Origin: DASSFG01 sp035547915
Lineage (GTDB): Bacteria; Planctomycetota; Planctomycetia; Pirellulales; JAICIG01
NCBI GenBank assembly: GCA_035547915.1
Contig: DASZTS010000086.1
Location: 1 to 64,000 of the forward strand
DNA: 64,000 nucleotides
Reading direction: 5' to 3'
Below are positions 16,751 to 26,172 of the stretch, piece by piece. The number at the start of each line of letters is the position of its first letter. Positions within the stretch are counted from its first letter, which is position 1. The notes under the pieces were generated by a model. It was not told the origin of the DNA. It saw only the letters and a program-made list of their open reading frames with translations, and did not search any database. The position numbers and the translations under genes are program-made.

Positions 16751-17830
16751 ATGCAAGACGCCGCAAGAATCGATTCACCCACCGATCCGGCTCTCGACGC
16801 CCTTTGTCGCGAGTTGGCGACCCGCGCCGACGCACTCGATCTTTCGGGAGAATGGCCGGCTGAGCAGCTTGCGATCTGCCGCCGGTATGGCGTCTTTCGT
16901 TGGTTCGTCGACAGCACGTGGGGCGGCGTCGGCTGGAGTGATGTCGACCTGATGCGTGGCCTCTCACGGCTCGCCTCGGCCTGCCTGGCGACGACCTTCG
17001 TTTTGACACAACCACTCGGAGTTTGCCGACGGCTTGCGAACAGTCAGAACCACGCTCTGCGCGACCAATTGTTACCCGAACTCGCCGAGGGCAAGATCTT
17101 CGCCAGCGTGGGGATCGCGCACCTGACGACGAGCCGCCGGCACATAGCTCGGCCTGTGCTTGCGGCGCGAGAGACCGCAACGGGCTTTGTTCTCGACGGC
17201 ACCATCCCGTGGGTTACGGGCGCGGTGCGTGCCGATTACGTGGTGACCGGTGCGACGTGCGACGATGGCCGCCAGATCTTGGCCGTCTTGCCCACGACCT
17301 TGTCAGGCTTTTCGGCCAACCGGCCAGCACAACTCGTCGGTCTGACCACCACCTTGACCGGCGGTGCGGAGTGCCGCGAAGTGCTGCTCGACCGGCATTG
17401 GCTCTTGGCCGGACCGATAGAAAATGTCCTGTCGGGTAGTGGTGCCGGAACGGGCGGTCTGCAAACATCGGCACTGGCGCTCGGCCTGGCCGCCGGCGCC
17501 CTCGACTATCTGGAGCGAGAAGCCGCGACGCGGGGCGAATTGGCCGCCGCCGCTGCCAAGCTCCGGCAAGAACATGCCGAGTTGGAACCAGAACTCTTGA
17601 AGTTGGCTGCGGGGCGCGATGGTTGTTCGCCCGATGAGCTCCGGGCGCGGGCCAACAGTCTGGCGCTGCGTGCGGCCCAGGGAGCATTGACGGCGGCCAA
17701 GGGGAGCGGATATGTCTTAGGCCATCCGGCCGGCCGATGGTGCCGCGAAGCCTTGTTTTTCCTGGTTTGGAGCTGCCCGCAGCCGGTCGTGGCGGCGGCA
17801 CTTTGCGAACTGGCCGGCCTGGCCGACTGA
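16751..17830 (+). CDS. Acyl-CoA dehydrogenase family protein
   Basis: The 359-residue protein follows the acyl-CoA dehydrogenase layout: a helical N-terminal part, a middle beta domain with GFVLDGTIPWVTGAVRADYVV, and a helical C-terminal part. The flavin- and substrate-contact pattern is degenerate compared with catabolic enzymes, and I do not see the usual catalytic glutamate context with certainty. It may therefore be a divergent FAD-binding member. It lies 27 bp upstream of the YkgJ-family gene and could share a transcript with it and hisS. Substrate unknown. Confidence 0.7.
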   Translation: MQDAARIDSPTDPALDALCRELATRADALDLSGEWPAEQLAICRRYGVFRWFVDSTWGGVGWSDVDLMRGLSRLASACLATTFVLTQPLGVCRRLANSQNHALRDQLLPELAEGKIFASVGIAHLTTSRRHIARPVLAARETATGFVLDGTIPWVTGAVRADYVVTGATCDDGRQILAVLPTTLSGFSANRPAQLVGLTTTLTGGAECREVLLDRHWLLAGPIENVLSGSGAGTGGLQTSALALGLAAGALDYLEREAATRGELAAAAAKLRQEHAELEPELLKLAAGRDGCSPDELRARANSLALRAAQGALTAAKGSGYVLGHPAGRWCREALFFLVWSCPQPVVAAALCELAGLAD

Positions 17831-17857
17831 ACGACGATCCTATCGATCTCCTGAAAG

Positions 17858-18298
17858 ATGCCCTTACGACGACCCAAAGTTCTCCGCGCGAAGCTGCCCG
17901 CGGGCGATTGCCTCTGTAACTATTGCTCGGCCAAGTGCTGCAAGTATTTCGCGCTGCCGATCGATACCCCGACCACGCACAAAGACTTCGACTATGTCCG
18001 CTGGTATCTGCTGCACGACGCGGCGACGGTCTTCGTCGAAGGTGAGCAGTGGTACCTGCTCGTGCACACGGCCTGTAAGCATTTGCAGGAAGACAACCGC
18101 TGCGGCATCTATGAGACGCGGCCGAACATCTGCCGCGAGTACTCGACCGAGAGCTGCGAATACGAAGACGACTATGTCTACGACCGCTACTTCGAAACGC
18201 CGGAACAAGTCGAAGAATATGTCGAGGCGATACTGCCCCCGCGCAGCCGCGACCAATTCCGCAGCCGCAGGCCGCCGCTGCTCAATGTGATCGGATAG
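17858..18298 (+). CDS. YkgJ-family cysteine cluster protein
   Basis: This 146-residue protein has the cysteine spacing of the YkgJ/CxxCxxCC family: CLCNYCSAKCCKYF near the N-terminus, then TACKHL, CGIYETRPNICREYS and CEYEDDY. Such proteins probably bind zinc or an iron-sulfur cluster; their function is largely unknown. The start ATG lies 27 bp after the acyl-CoA dehydrogenase stop, and hisS begins 8 bp after its end. Co-transcription of the three genes is likely. Confidence 0.85.
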   Translation: MPLRRPKVLRAKLPAGDCLCNYCSAKCCKYFALPIDTPTTHKDFDYVRWYLLHDAATVFVEGEQWYLLVHTACKHLQEDNRCGIYETRPNICREYSTESCEYEDDYVYDRYFETPEQVEEYVEAILPPRSRDQFRSRRPPLLNVIG

Positions 18299-18306
18299 CG
18301 CCCGCC

Positions 18307-19638
18307 GTGACCAAAACCAACCGCATCGAGCCGAGAACGCTCAAGGGATTTCGCGATTACTTGCCCGACGCCATGATGGCCCGCGAGCGGCTCATCGACA
18401 CGGCGCGGCGGATCTATCGCTCGTACGGTTTCAGCCCGATCGACACCCCCGCGCTCGAGTATTTGGAGATTCTCACGGGCAAAGGGGGCGATGAGACCGA
18501 CAAGCAGCTCTATCGTTTCCAGGATCATGGCGATCGCTGGGTCGGCCTGCGCTTCGATCTGACCGTACCACTCGCCCGGTTTGTAGCCCAGCACGCGAAC
18601 GATCTGGGGACGCCCTTCAAGCGGTATCATATCGCCTCTGTCTGGCGCGGCGAGAACACGCAGCGAGGCCGTTACCGCGAGTTCATGCAATGCGACTTCG
18701 ATACGATCGGCACACGATCACCGGCGGCCGACGTCGAGACCGCGCTCGTGATTCACGACCTGATGCGGGCCATCGGATTCGAAGAATTTACGATCCGCGT
18801 CAACAACCGCAAGGTCTTGAACGGACTGCTGCAGCGGCTCGACCTCGCCGATAAGTCAGCAGCCGTCCTGCGCAGCTTGGACAAGCTCGGCAAAATCGGG
18901 CGCGCGGCGGTCGCGGAGGAAATGCAGACCGTGGCCGGTGCAACCGCGGCTCAAGCCGATGACGTTCTGCGCCTGTCCGAACTCAGCGGATCGAACGAAC
19001 AGATCTTGCAGCAACTCGGGCCGCTCGTGGCGGGGAACGACGTGGGGCAAGAAGGTGTCGCGCGCCTGGCGGAGTTACTTGCCGCCGCCGAAGCCGGCGG
19101 CGTGTCGCCCGATCGCTTGCGGCTCGACGTTTCCATCGCCCGCGGGCTCGACTACTACACGGGTACGATCTTCGAGACCTTCTTAGATCGGCTCCCCGGC
19201 ATCGGCAGCGTTTGCTCGGGCGGGCGTTACGACGACCTCGCGAGCTTGTACACGAATCAAGAGTTGCCAGGAATCGGTGCGTCACTCGGTCTCGACCGTC
19301 TGCTGGCGGCCATGGAAGAACTGGGCATGCTCACCAAGGTCACGACACCGGCCGAGGTGCTCGTTGTCTACTTCGTGGCCGAGCGACTGCACGACTACCT
19401 GCGCGTGGCAGCCCGGCTGCGAGCCGCCGGGCTGGGCGTCGAGATCTATCCCGAAGCCAAGCGGCTCGGGCAGCAGCTAAAGTACGCCGACCGCCGTGGT
19501 TTCAAGGTGGCGATCATCGCCGGCGACGACGAGCTCGCGACGGGGAATTGTCAGATCAAGAATCTCGCCAGTGGCGAGAGTATCACAGCACCGCTAGCCG
19601 GCGACCTCGCTGCCGCCGTCAGATCCGTTCTGGGATAA
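18307..19638 (+). CDS. hisS: Histidyl-tRNA synthetase
   Basis: The class II aminoacyl-tRNA synthetase charges tRNA-His. The 443-residue sequence shows motif 1 region GFRDYLPD, RFDLTVPLARFVA, motif 2 (FKRYHIASVWRGENTQRGRYRE), the histidine-specific ARGLDYYTG signature and motif 3 (GIGASLGLDRLLAAM). The C-terminal anticodon-binding domain contains VEIYPEAKRLGQQLKYAD. The start codon is GTG at 18307, and no strong ribosome binding site is visible. Confidence 0.97.
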   Translation: MTKTNRIEPRTLKGFRDYLPDAMMARERLIDTARRIYRSYGFSPIDTPALEYLEILTGKGGDETDKQLYRFQDHGDRWVGLRFDLTVPLARFVAQHANDLGTPFKRYHIASVWRGENTQRGRYREFMQCDFDTIGTRSPAADVETALVIHDLMRAIGFEEFTIRVNNRKVLNGLLQRLDLADKSAAVLRSLDKLGKIGRAAVAEEMQTVAGATAAQADDVLRLSELSGSNEQILQQLGPLVAGNDVGQEGVARLAELLAAAEAGGVSPDRLRLDVSIARGLDYYTGTIFETFLDRLPGIGSVCSGGRYDDLASLYTNQELPGIGASLGLDRLLAAMEELGMLTKVTTPAEVLVVYFVAERLHDYLRVAARLRAAGLGVEIYPEAKRLGQQLKYADRRGFKVAIIAGDDELATGNCQIKNLASGESITAPLAGDLAAAVRSVLG

Positions 19639-19663
19639 AGTGGCAGGCTGTGCAGCGCCGCGC

Positions 19664-20011
19664 CTACTTACGGTATTCCAACTTCGTGTATTCCGGTGCG
19701 GCCGTCGCAGCCGAAGAGTCCGGCGAATTGTGGCCGGTCAGGCGGGCCTGCCGCCGCGCTTCGCGCTCGGCCAACTCTCGGTCGCGCAGTCCGGTGTATG
19801 TGGTGACGTGCTTGCGATGGCTCTCCGCGCGTTGGGCGGCAGCATAGCGTTCCTGGGCGGCCAGCATTTGCATCTGCGCCATGCCGAGCGAATAGAGCCC
19901 CGCGCCAAGGCTGCGCGCTCCGCGACCGCCCACGCCGTTGCATGCGGGAGCCTGTTGAGCGCTAGCGAGGAGAACCAGCGCGACACATCCACCGATCAGC
20001 GACGATCTCAT
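19664..20011 (-). CDS. Small secreted protein of unknown function
   Basis: The 115-residue product begins with a signal peptide (MRSSLIGGCVALVLLASAQQAPA). The mature part has a Gly/Ala/Met-rich start (ARSLGAGLYSLGMAQMQM) and then a charged helical stretch rich in Arg, Glu and Ala. An upstream in-frame ATG would add 25 residues that do not look like signal sequence. It is convergent with hisS. No family recognised. Confidence 0.55.
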   Translation of the reverse strand: MRSSLIGGCVALVLLASAQQAPACNGVGGRGARSLGAGLYSLGMAQMQMLAAQERYAAAQRAESHRKHVTTYTGLRDRELAEREARRQARLTGHNSPDSSAATAAPEYTKLEYRK

Positions 20012-20107
20012 GGCCGACTCCTTTGCGCGAGATAGGACGGGCTCTGCTCCAACCACAATCATTGGGCCTCCCACCGAGGTGTTCAAGTCGCTGACGAGAA
20101 AGTAACT

Positions 20108-21187
20108 CTACTTGCGTTCGAGCGTGATCCCCTTCTCATCGCGCCGGACAAACACACCACCTGGGAGAACCCGCTGGGGACCGGCTCCCGCATCGATACA
20201 CAAGACCAGATCGGCCAGCCCATCCCATTCTGCGAAGCCCATCGCCTGTTCCGGCCAACCTTGCCGCCGCCAAGCCGCTACAAAAGTCTCGCGGACGAGA
20301 GGTCGAGGCTCGGCGAGGAGTTGCTGCACGTCGAACATCGCCCGGTCTGTCTCGAAGACGACGGCGCGGCGTAAGAGAATGGCCGCCTGCGCATCGATCA
20401 CCTGTTGGGCTTCGTGGGCAAGTTGCGACAGTCGCAACAACGCGTCGACGACATGGGGGTTGTATTCCGCCGCAAGTTCTGGAATCAGCTCCTGCCGCAG
20501 GCGATTGCGGGTGAAACGCCGCTCGGCGTTGGTGGCGTCTTCGCGATGCGACTGCTCGATCGATTGCAGATACGCGGCCAACTCCGTGCGGCGCACATGC
20601 AGGAGCGGGCGGATGAGCGTCGTTCCCTCGCTGAGCGGCCGAGCGCGGCGCATGCCGCCCAAGCCCGCGATGCCCGTGCCCCGCACGATGCGGTGCAAGA
20701 CGGTTTCAGCCTGATCGTCCGCGGTGTGCCCCGTGGCAACATAACGCGCACCAACCTGTGCCGCCCGCTCTCGCAGGAAATCATACCGCTCGTGCCGAGC
20801 CGACTCTTCCGTGGCCGGATAAGATTCGGCCGAATTCTGCGTCCGTCGGCTGCGGCCGGTTTGGCATTGCAGCCCCAAGGTTTTCGCGAGCTCAGCTACG
20901 AATGCCTCGTCGGCGTCGGCCTCTGGACGCCAGGCGTGGTTGAAGTGGGCGACGACGATACGCCCGGGCCCCGGAGCGCATATTGCGTGCATCGCGCGGA
21001 GCAGGGCCACACTATCGGCGCCGCCCGAGACGGCGACCATAACCGTCACGTCGTGCCACTGTTCCGGTGGCCAGACGGTGCGCAAAGTTGCCTCGAGCGC
21101 ACCGGCCTTCGTCGGCTCAAAGGCCGCCGCCGCAGAGCGCAAATTGGGCTCGGTTAGGGGCAAGCCAGTTTTTAGTTGCGGACGCAT
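20108..21187 (-). CDS. tilS: tRNA(Ile)-lysidine synthetase
   Basis: TilS attaches lysine to C34 of tRNA-Ile(CAU), changing its decoding to AUA. The N-type ATP pyrophosphatase P-loop is VAVSGGADSVALLRA. Further family signatures are VVAHFNHAWRPEADADE, the helix ESARHERYDFL, ATGHTADDQAETVLHRIVRGTG and RPLLHVRRTEL, then ATNAERRFTRNRLRQELIP. The C-terminal RNA-binding part is shorter than in E. coli. I start at MRPQLKTG; an upstream ATG at 21271 in the same frame is possible. It is divergent from rny. Confidence 0.93.
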   Translation of the reverse strand: MRPQLKTGLPLTEPNLRSAAAAFEPTKAGALEATLRTVWPPEQWHDVTVMVAVSGGADSVALLRAMHAICAPGPGRIVVAHFNHAWRPEADADEAFVAELAKTLGLQCQTGRSRRTQNSAESYPATEESARHERYDFLRERAAQVGARYVATGHTADDQAETVLHRIVRGTGIAGLGGMRRARPLSEGTTLIRPLLHVRRTELAAYLQSIEQSHREDATNAERRFTRNRLRQELIPELAAEYNPHVVDALLRLSQLAHEAQQVIDAQAAILLRRAVVFETDRAMFDVQQLLAEPRPLVRETFVAAWRRQGWPEQAMGFAEWDGLADLVLCIDAGAGPQRVLPGGVFVRRDEKGITLERK

Positions 21188-21856
21188 CAAACTCTGGTAG
21201 TATGAAGGTCGTGTTAGCGAACAACCCACGGTAGCCGGCCGAACGGGCCGCGCGGCCGAGGACAAGAGCACAGCGTGTTTGCGACTGGATCGGTTGCAGG
21301 TAGCGAGAACCAGCCCATAAAGTCGGCAGAACGATGCACTTACTGATCATCCTCTTGCAGCAACTCCTCGGCATGCTGCCGAGCTCCAAGCAGGTTCCTC
21401 AGCCGGAAGTCGTCCGCAACGGTGGCGCCAGCCCGAATTCGGGCGAGCCCGACTCTTGCGGTCGCATCGCTCTGCCCCTTTGCGGCTGGATGACGCCGTT
21501 TAAACCATTACCCATCGTGGCTGGCCCGTTTTTTATCGCGTGGGCCGGACGCTTGGCCAGGCCAGGCCGTTCGGTCTACCCGCCGGCAGTTGTCCGGCAG
21601 ATTGGCAGAGCCGCTTTGCGCGCCCGAGGTCCCGCACCGGATCCCGACGAGCGCTGCTTGAGCATCTAACGGTTCCTTCCTCCGCCTCATTCTATCCAGG
21701 CTGAACGTCGCTGGCTGCCCGCCGCGGGCGGCTTGCCTGTCTTCGCCCGGCCCAATCGTCCTCCCACGGGTTGGGGCCTCCGTTCGTTGACGAATTATCG
21801 CACCTGCCCGCGCGGCGCCGGCCACGCCTCGCTCGGACGTTCAACGGGGACAATAT
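21188..21856. other. Divergent intergenic region between tilS and rny
   Basis: About 670 bp separate the two start codons. A plus-strand frame at 21334-21669 (111 codons) begins MHLLIILLQQLL but then turns Pro/Arg-rich with no motif, so I leave it unassigned. I looked for conserved structural RNA signatures (RNase P, tmRNA, SRP RNA) and saw none. Promoters for both genes must lie here. Confidence 0.4.
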
Positions 21857-23407
21857 ATGGGGACAACCGGGATCATCATCCTCATCGTCGCCACCTTCAC
21901 GGCGACGATCTTACTGCTCAAGGGCTACGATTACCTACGGCAAAAGGACGCCGAGACGCGGGCCCGCGATACGATCGAGAAGGCCGAGCGCGAGATCGAT
22001 GCTCGCCGCCGCGAGGCGGAACTCGAGATCAAAGAAGCGGCCATCCATCAGCGGGCCGAGGGCGAAAAGGAACTGAGCGTCATCCGCCAGGAACTGCATG
22101 AGCGCGAACGGTCGCTCGACAAGCGTCAAGACGCCCTCGAGCAGCAGTCCGAGCAGCTTCGCAAACAAGAAAAGATGGTGGAGAACAACCAGCGCAAGCT
22201 GGCGGAGCGGATCGAGGAGAACACGCGCCGTCAGGAAGAACTGGGCAAGCTCATCGAAGACGAGCGCCGCACGCTACACCAGATCAGCGGGCTGGGCCAA
22301 GACGAAGCCACGCGGCGGCTGCTGAGCATGCTCGAAGCCGAGTTGCAGCATAAGACGGGCGCCATCATCCTGCGGCACGAAAAACAGCTCGCCGAAGTCT
22401 GCGAGGAGAAATCCCGCGAAATCCTGCTCACCGCCTTGCAGCGCTACGCCGCCGCCCACACCGCCGATACGACCACCAGCACCGTCGACATCCCGAACGA
22501 CGACATGAAGGGGCGCATCATCGGTCGCGAGGGGCGCAACATCCGGGCCTTTGAGAAGGCGACGGGGGTCGACGTGATCATCGACGACACGCCGGGCGTG
22601 GTCATCGTGAGTGGTTTCGACATGGTCCGTCGCGAGGTGGCCCGCATCGCCCTTGCCAAGCTCATCGCCGACGGACGCATCCATCCTTCGCGGATCGAAG
22701 AGATCGTAACCGCCACCCAGGCCGAGTTGGAGCAGCACCTGCAAAAGCTCGGACAGGAAGCGGCCCAGGAGGCCGACGTGCCCGGTTTGCACGAACGGGT
22801 GATCCACATGCTGGGCCGTCTGCAATTCCGCACCAGCTACAGCCAGAACGTGTTGCGGCATTCGATCGAAGTCGCCTTCCTCACCGGCATGCTGGCCGAG
22901 GAGATCGGACTCGACCCACGGCTGGCCCGCCGTTGCGGCCTGCTGCACGACATCGGCAAGGCGGCCGATCACGAAGCCGAGGGAGGCCATCCGAAGATCG
23001 GCGCCGACATGCTCAAGCGTTTCGGCGAGGGAGCCGAGGTCGTGCACGCCGCGCTGGGCCATCACGACGACCTGCGTGTCGAGAACCCTTATACTGTTCT
23101 CGTGGCGGCCGCCGACGCCTGTAGCGCGTCGCGGCCGGGCGCGCGGCGCGAGACGTTGGAGCGATACATCAAACGCATGGAGGAGTTGGAGACGATTGCC
23201 GGCGGATTCCCTGGCGTGGAACAAGCCTTCGCCATCCAAGCCGGCCGCGAATTGCGGGTGCTGGTGCGCTCGAAGGACACGACCGACGCCAGCGCCGCCA
23301 AGATCTGCTACGACATCGCCAAGGCGTTTGAAGAACAGTTGACCTATCCGGGCGAGATCAAGGTGACCGTGCTCCGCGAGTCGCGGTTTACTGAGATCGC
23401 CCGCTAG
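21857..23407 (+). CDS. rny: Ribonuclease Y
   Basis: RNase Y is a membrane-anchored endoribonuclease that starts mRNA decay. The 516-residue sequence has the full layout: an N-terminal transmembrane helix (GIIILIVATFTATILLL) and a long charged coiled coil to about residue 190. A KH domain follows (MKGRIIGREGRNIRAFE), then an HD phosphohydrolase domain with LLHDIGKAADHEAEGGHP and AALGHHDD. Length matches the family (about 520). The gene is followed after 77 bp by ymdB, the same order as in Bacillus. Confidence 0.97.
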   Translation: MGTTGIIILIVATFTATILLLKGYDYLRQKDAETRARDTIEKAEREIDARRREAELEIKEAAIHQRAEGEKELSVIRQELHERERSLDKRQDALEQQSEQLRKQEKMVENNQRKLAERIEENTRRQEELGKLIEDERRTLHQISGLGQDEATRRLLSMLEAELQHKTGAIILRHEKQLAEVCEEKSREILLTALQRYAAAHTADTTTSTVDIPNDDMKGRIIGREGRNIRAFEKATGVDVIIDDTPGVVIVSGFDMVRREVARIALAKLIADGRIHPSRIEEIVTATQAELEQHLQKLGQEAAQEADVPGLHERVIHMLGRLQFRTSYSQNVLRHSIEVAFLTGMLAEEIGLDPRLARRCGLLHDIGKAADHEAEGGHPKIGADMLKRFGEGAEVVHAALGHHDDLRVENPYTVLVAAADACSASRPGARRETLERYIKRMEELETIAGGFPGVEQAFAIQAGRELRVLVRSKDTTDASAAKICYDIAKAFEEQLTYPGEIKVTVLRESRFTEIAR

Positions 23408-23484
23408 GCGTGACGTTTTCACCGGGAGAGCGGCCGGCAGATCGCCTTGTCTGTCTGGTTCGCTGCTGAAAAGAGGAAAGACGC

Positions 23485-24288
23485 GTGCGATTGCTGCTCG
23501 TCGGCGACGTTGTGGGCAAGCCGGGCCGCCAAATCGTGGTGCGGGCCACCCGCGGACTCGTCGAGCGCGAACGGCTCGACCTGGTGGTGGTCAACGCCGA
23601 GAACGTGGCGGGCGGATCGGGCATCACGCCGGAGATCTACCATGAGTTGATTTCGGCCGGGGTCGACGGCATCACGTTGGGCGACCATATCTACCGCCGC
23701 CGGGAGATCAACCCGGTGCTGACGAAGGCGTCGAACATCGTCAAGCCGGCCAACTTCCCCCCTTCGGCTCCGGGGCATGATTTCATGCTCCTCACCGGAC
23801 GAAACGGCGTGGCGGTGGCCGTGGTCAGTCTGCTCGGCCGCGTGTTCATGCGTCCGGTCGATTGCCCCTGGGCGGCGGTCGACCGAGTGCTGGCGCAGCT
23901 TCCGCCCGAAGTGAAGGTTATCTTGATCGACTTTCACGCCGAAGCGACGAGCGACAAGCAACTGCTGGGACGGTATCTCGACGGCCGCGTTTCGGCCGTG
24001 CTGGGCACACACACCCACGTGGCGACGGCCGACGAGGAAATCTTACCCGGCGGCACGGCCTTTCAATGCGATGTCGGTATGACAGGTCCCCATGAAAGCA
24101 TTCTGGGGCGGCGCATCGACCGCGTTTTGGAAACTACCCGCACCTTCAACCCCACTCATTTCGAGGTCGCTACCGGCGACGTGCGGCTCAACGGCAGCAT
24201 TGTCGAAGTCGACGAAACCACCGGACGTGCCTTGAGCATTCGGCGATTGCGGCTGGCTGCCGCCGAGGCCGAGGAATTGGGCAAGTAG
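23485..24288 (+). CDS. ymdB: YmdB-type metallophosphoesterase (TIGR00282 family)
   Basis: The 267-residue protein belongs to the calcineurin-like phosphoesterases that hydrolyse 2',3'-cyclic nucleotides (YmdB in Bacillus). Metal-site residues are Asp8 (GDVVG), Glu39-Asn40 (VNAEN), His151 (DFHAEATSDK) and His176/His178 (GTHTH). The motif normally written GNH reads GDH here (Asp67-His68). That is a conservative change at a metal-ligand position. The start is GTG. Linkage to rny suggests a shared role in RNA turnover. Confidence 0.9.
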   Translation: MRLLLVGDVVGKPGRQIVVRATRGLVERERLDLVVVNAENVAGGSGITPEIYHELISAGVDGITLGDHIYRRREINPVLTKASNIVKPANFPPSAPGHDFMLLTGRNGVAVAVVSLLGRVFMRPVDCPWAAVDRVLAQLPPEVKVILIDFHAEATSDKQLLGRYLDGRVSAVLGTHTHVATADEEILPGGTAFQCDVGMTGPHESILGRRIDRVLETTRTFNPTHFEVATGDVRLNGSIVEVDETTGRALSIRRLRLAAAEAEELGK

Positions 24289-24398
24289 CCGACCGGCTCG
24301 TCGCCAGCGCGGCACCCCTATCGACTTCACGCCGGCCGGTGTCTACTAGGGTCATCGGAGCAGGGATATCGCGACGCTGACAGCCCGCGCCGCAAGCG

Positions 24399-24926
24399 GT
24401 GCTCTTGATCGACTCGAAAAAACCGGGCTTGCCGCTGGCAGCCATTCTCAGTACTCTCCGGCGCATTTCCATTTCGGCTGTGGTCCCATCGGTCCCCCAG
24501 AGTGCCACCAAGTTTAGCGCGAAAAGTCGGCTAGGATTGGCCGCGATCGCCTTGGGCTTGCTGGCGGCTCTGACCGTGGCGGGCATGTTGCGTCCCGATC
24601 CAAACGGCTTCGGCACGCATCGACAATTGGGACTTCCGCCTTGCACGTTCGTGTGGTTGCTCGGAGTTCGCTGCCCGTCTTGCGGCATGACCACCTCCTG
24701 GTCGCATGCTGTGCGTGGGCATTGGCTCGCGGCACTCGGCGCGAACACAGGCGGAGCACTGCTGGCGGGAATGGCAATGCTGGCCGGCCCCTGGCTGCTC
24801 GCTTCGGCGGTGCGGGGAAGGTGGCTGATAGGCCGGCCGGGAGACCGAACACTGGCAGTCGTGGCGTGCGTTTTGATCGCCACCACTCTGCTCGACTGGA
24901 TCTATCGTTTAGCGACTCAGGGATGA
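24399..24926 (+). CDS. DUF2752 membrane protein
   Basis: The 175-residue protein has three or more hydrophobic segments (ALGLLAALTVAGML, LLAGMAMLAGPWLL, LAVVACVLIATTLLDW). The DUF2752 signature RCPSCGMTTSW follows LPPCTFVWLLGV. Function is unknown; the paired cysteines may bind metal or form a disulfide. The GTG start at 24399 is tentative because the first 45 residues before the first membrane segment could be longer than the real protein. A lipoprotein gene follows 10 bp downstream. Confidence 0.75.
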   Translation: MLLIDSKKPGLPLAAILSTLRRISISAVVPSVPQSATKFSAKSRLGLAAIALGLLAALTVAGMLRPDPNGFGTHRQLGLPPCTFVWLLGVRCPSCGMTTSWSHAVRGHWLAALGANTGGALLAGMAMLAGPWLLASAVRGRWLIGRPGDRTLAVVACVLIATTLLDWIYRLATQG

Positions 24927-24936
24927 GGAACGGACC

Positions 24937-25584
24937 ATGCACGGACGCATGCTGAAGTACACCAGTTGGCTCGCGGTCTTCGGAGCGGCACTCATCGTCA
25001 CGCAAATCGGTTGCGTGCGCCTCATCACCACGCTGGGCTACTTCGTGCAGGGAACGAACGACGATCCCGAATTCGAAGGTTTGAAGGACAAGAAGGTAGC
25101 GATCGTCTGCCGGCCCCTGATCGAGCTGAAGTTCACCTCCGGCACCGTGACCAACGATATCGCCGAGCGCGTAGGGCAATTGCTCAGGCAAAACGGCAAG
25201 CGAATCAAAGTCGTCAAGCAGAGCAAGGTCAACAACTGGACGGACGAGAATCCCGAACCCGAACTTCGCGAAATCGGGCAAGGCGTCGACGCCGACATCG
25301 TGCTCGGTATCGACCTCGAGCAATTCAGCCTCTACCAGGGTCAAACGCTCTACCAGGGTAAGTCGCAGGTGAAACTCACGGTCTGCAACGTGGCCGACGG
25401 CGAAATCCTCTTCGATAAGCCGATGCGGCAGATCATCTGGCCGACGCGTGGTGGCCAGCCCTCGGGTGAGAAGCCGGTGCAACAGTTCCAGCGCGAGTAC
25501 GTAGAAATCCTCGCTACCGAGATCGGCAACCACTTCTATCCGCACGACCACTTCGCCCGCAATTCCGAACTCGATCCGGAGTAG
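24937..25584 (+). CDS. Predicted lipoprotein
   Basis: The N-terminus carries a signal sequence ending in a lipobox-like VTQIGC, so Cys26 is the probable lipid-modified residue after cleavage. The mature 190 residues contain a Rossmann-like start (KDKKVAIVCRPL), then ADIVLGIDLEQFSLYQGQTLYQGKSQVKLTVCNVADGEILF. This resembles proteins that assemble an outer-membrane-facing beta sheet, but no named family can be assigned. It lies 10 bp downstream of the DUF2752 gene and is probably co-transcribed. Confidence 0.75.
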   Translation: MHGRMLKYTSWLAVFGAALIVTQIGCVRLITTLGYFVQGTNDDPEFEGLKDKKVAIVCRPLIELKFTSGTVTNDIAERVGQLLRQNGKRIKVVKQSKVNNWTDENPEPELREIGQGVDADIVLGIDLEQFSLYQGQTLYQGKSQVKLTVCNVADGEILFDKPMRQIIWPTRGGQPSGEKPVQQFQREYVEILATEIGNHFYPHDHFARNSELDPE

Positions 25585-25619
25585 GCGCTCTCGCGGACGA
25601 TCGGAATCGGCGGCGCCGA

Positions 25620-25889
25620 TCAGCCTTTCGCCGCCCGCAGGGTCTCGGGCAGGGTCGATCCCAAGAACCGGTAACGACTCCGCACCGCGTCGAACCGGTA
25701 CAGGGCCACGCTCGTCGTCGGCGTAGGCTGCCCGGTATTCTCCCCCGTCAGCATGCGTTGAATCGTATCGCTCACGGGCAGGGCGATGGTCGCCGGGGGA
25801 AGCAAGGGCGACGGAACATCGTATTGAAAACCGTCGAACGGCCCTCCAATGAATTCGATTTGCTGGCGATCGTCTGGTCCCGCGTTCAT
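25620..25889 (-). CDS. Small protein with an IEFIGGPFDG motif
   Basis: The 89-residue product starts MNAGPDDRQQIEFIGGPFDG, a short motif that I recognise from small uncharacterised bacterial proteins. It continues with a Pro-rich stretch and ends YRFDAVRSRYRFLGSTL. There is no signal peptide or membrane segment. The upstream frame is open for another 55 codons, but the internal ATG fits the conserved start better. It is convergent with the lipoprotein gene. Confidence 0.6.
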   Translation of the reverse strand: MNAGPDDRQQIEFIGGPFDGFQYDVPSPLLPPATIALPVSDTIQRMLTGENTGQPTPTTSVALYRFDAVRSRYRFLGSTLPETLRAAKG

Positions 25890-26172
25890 CTCGTCTCTCC
25901 CCTTCCTGGCCGTCCGCCATCTTTGCTCGAAGGCTGGCCAGACAGCCGTCCCGGCACCTTGAGAAAACCCTGCTGAGTAAGCGGTCGCCGGCAACTTTTT
26001 GTTAGGGTTGCAATATCCATGCCGCCTTGGTGGGGCACGCGCCGCGGCGAGCAAGCGTCCGGCGCATGCAACCGTGTTCGCAGCGTGCTACGATGGCGGT
26101 CGTGGCGATTAGCCGCAGCTTCGATTGCTCCGCGCAAACACGGTCCACCGATAAAACCGCCTTGAGTACTTT

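Noticed and set aside
21334..21669. 111-codon gene upstream of rny
   Set aside because: The first residues are hydrophobic, but the rest is Pro/Arg-rich with no motif and lies in a divergent promoter region. Coding is possible but not supported.
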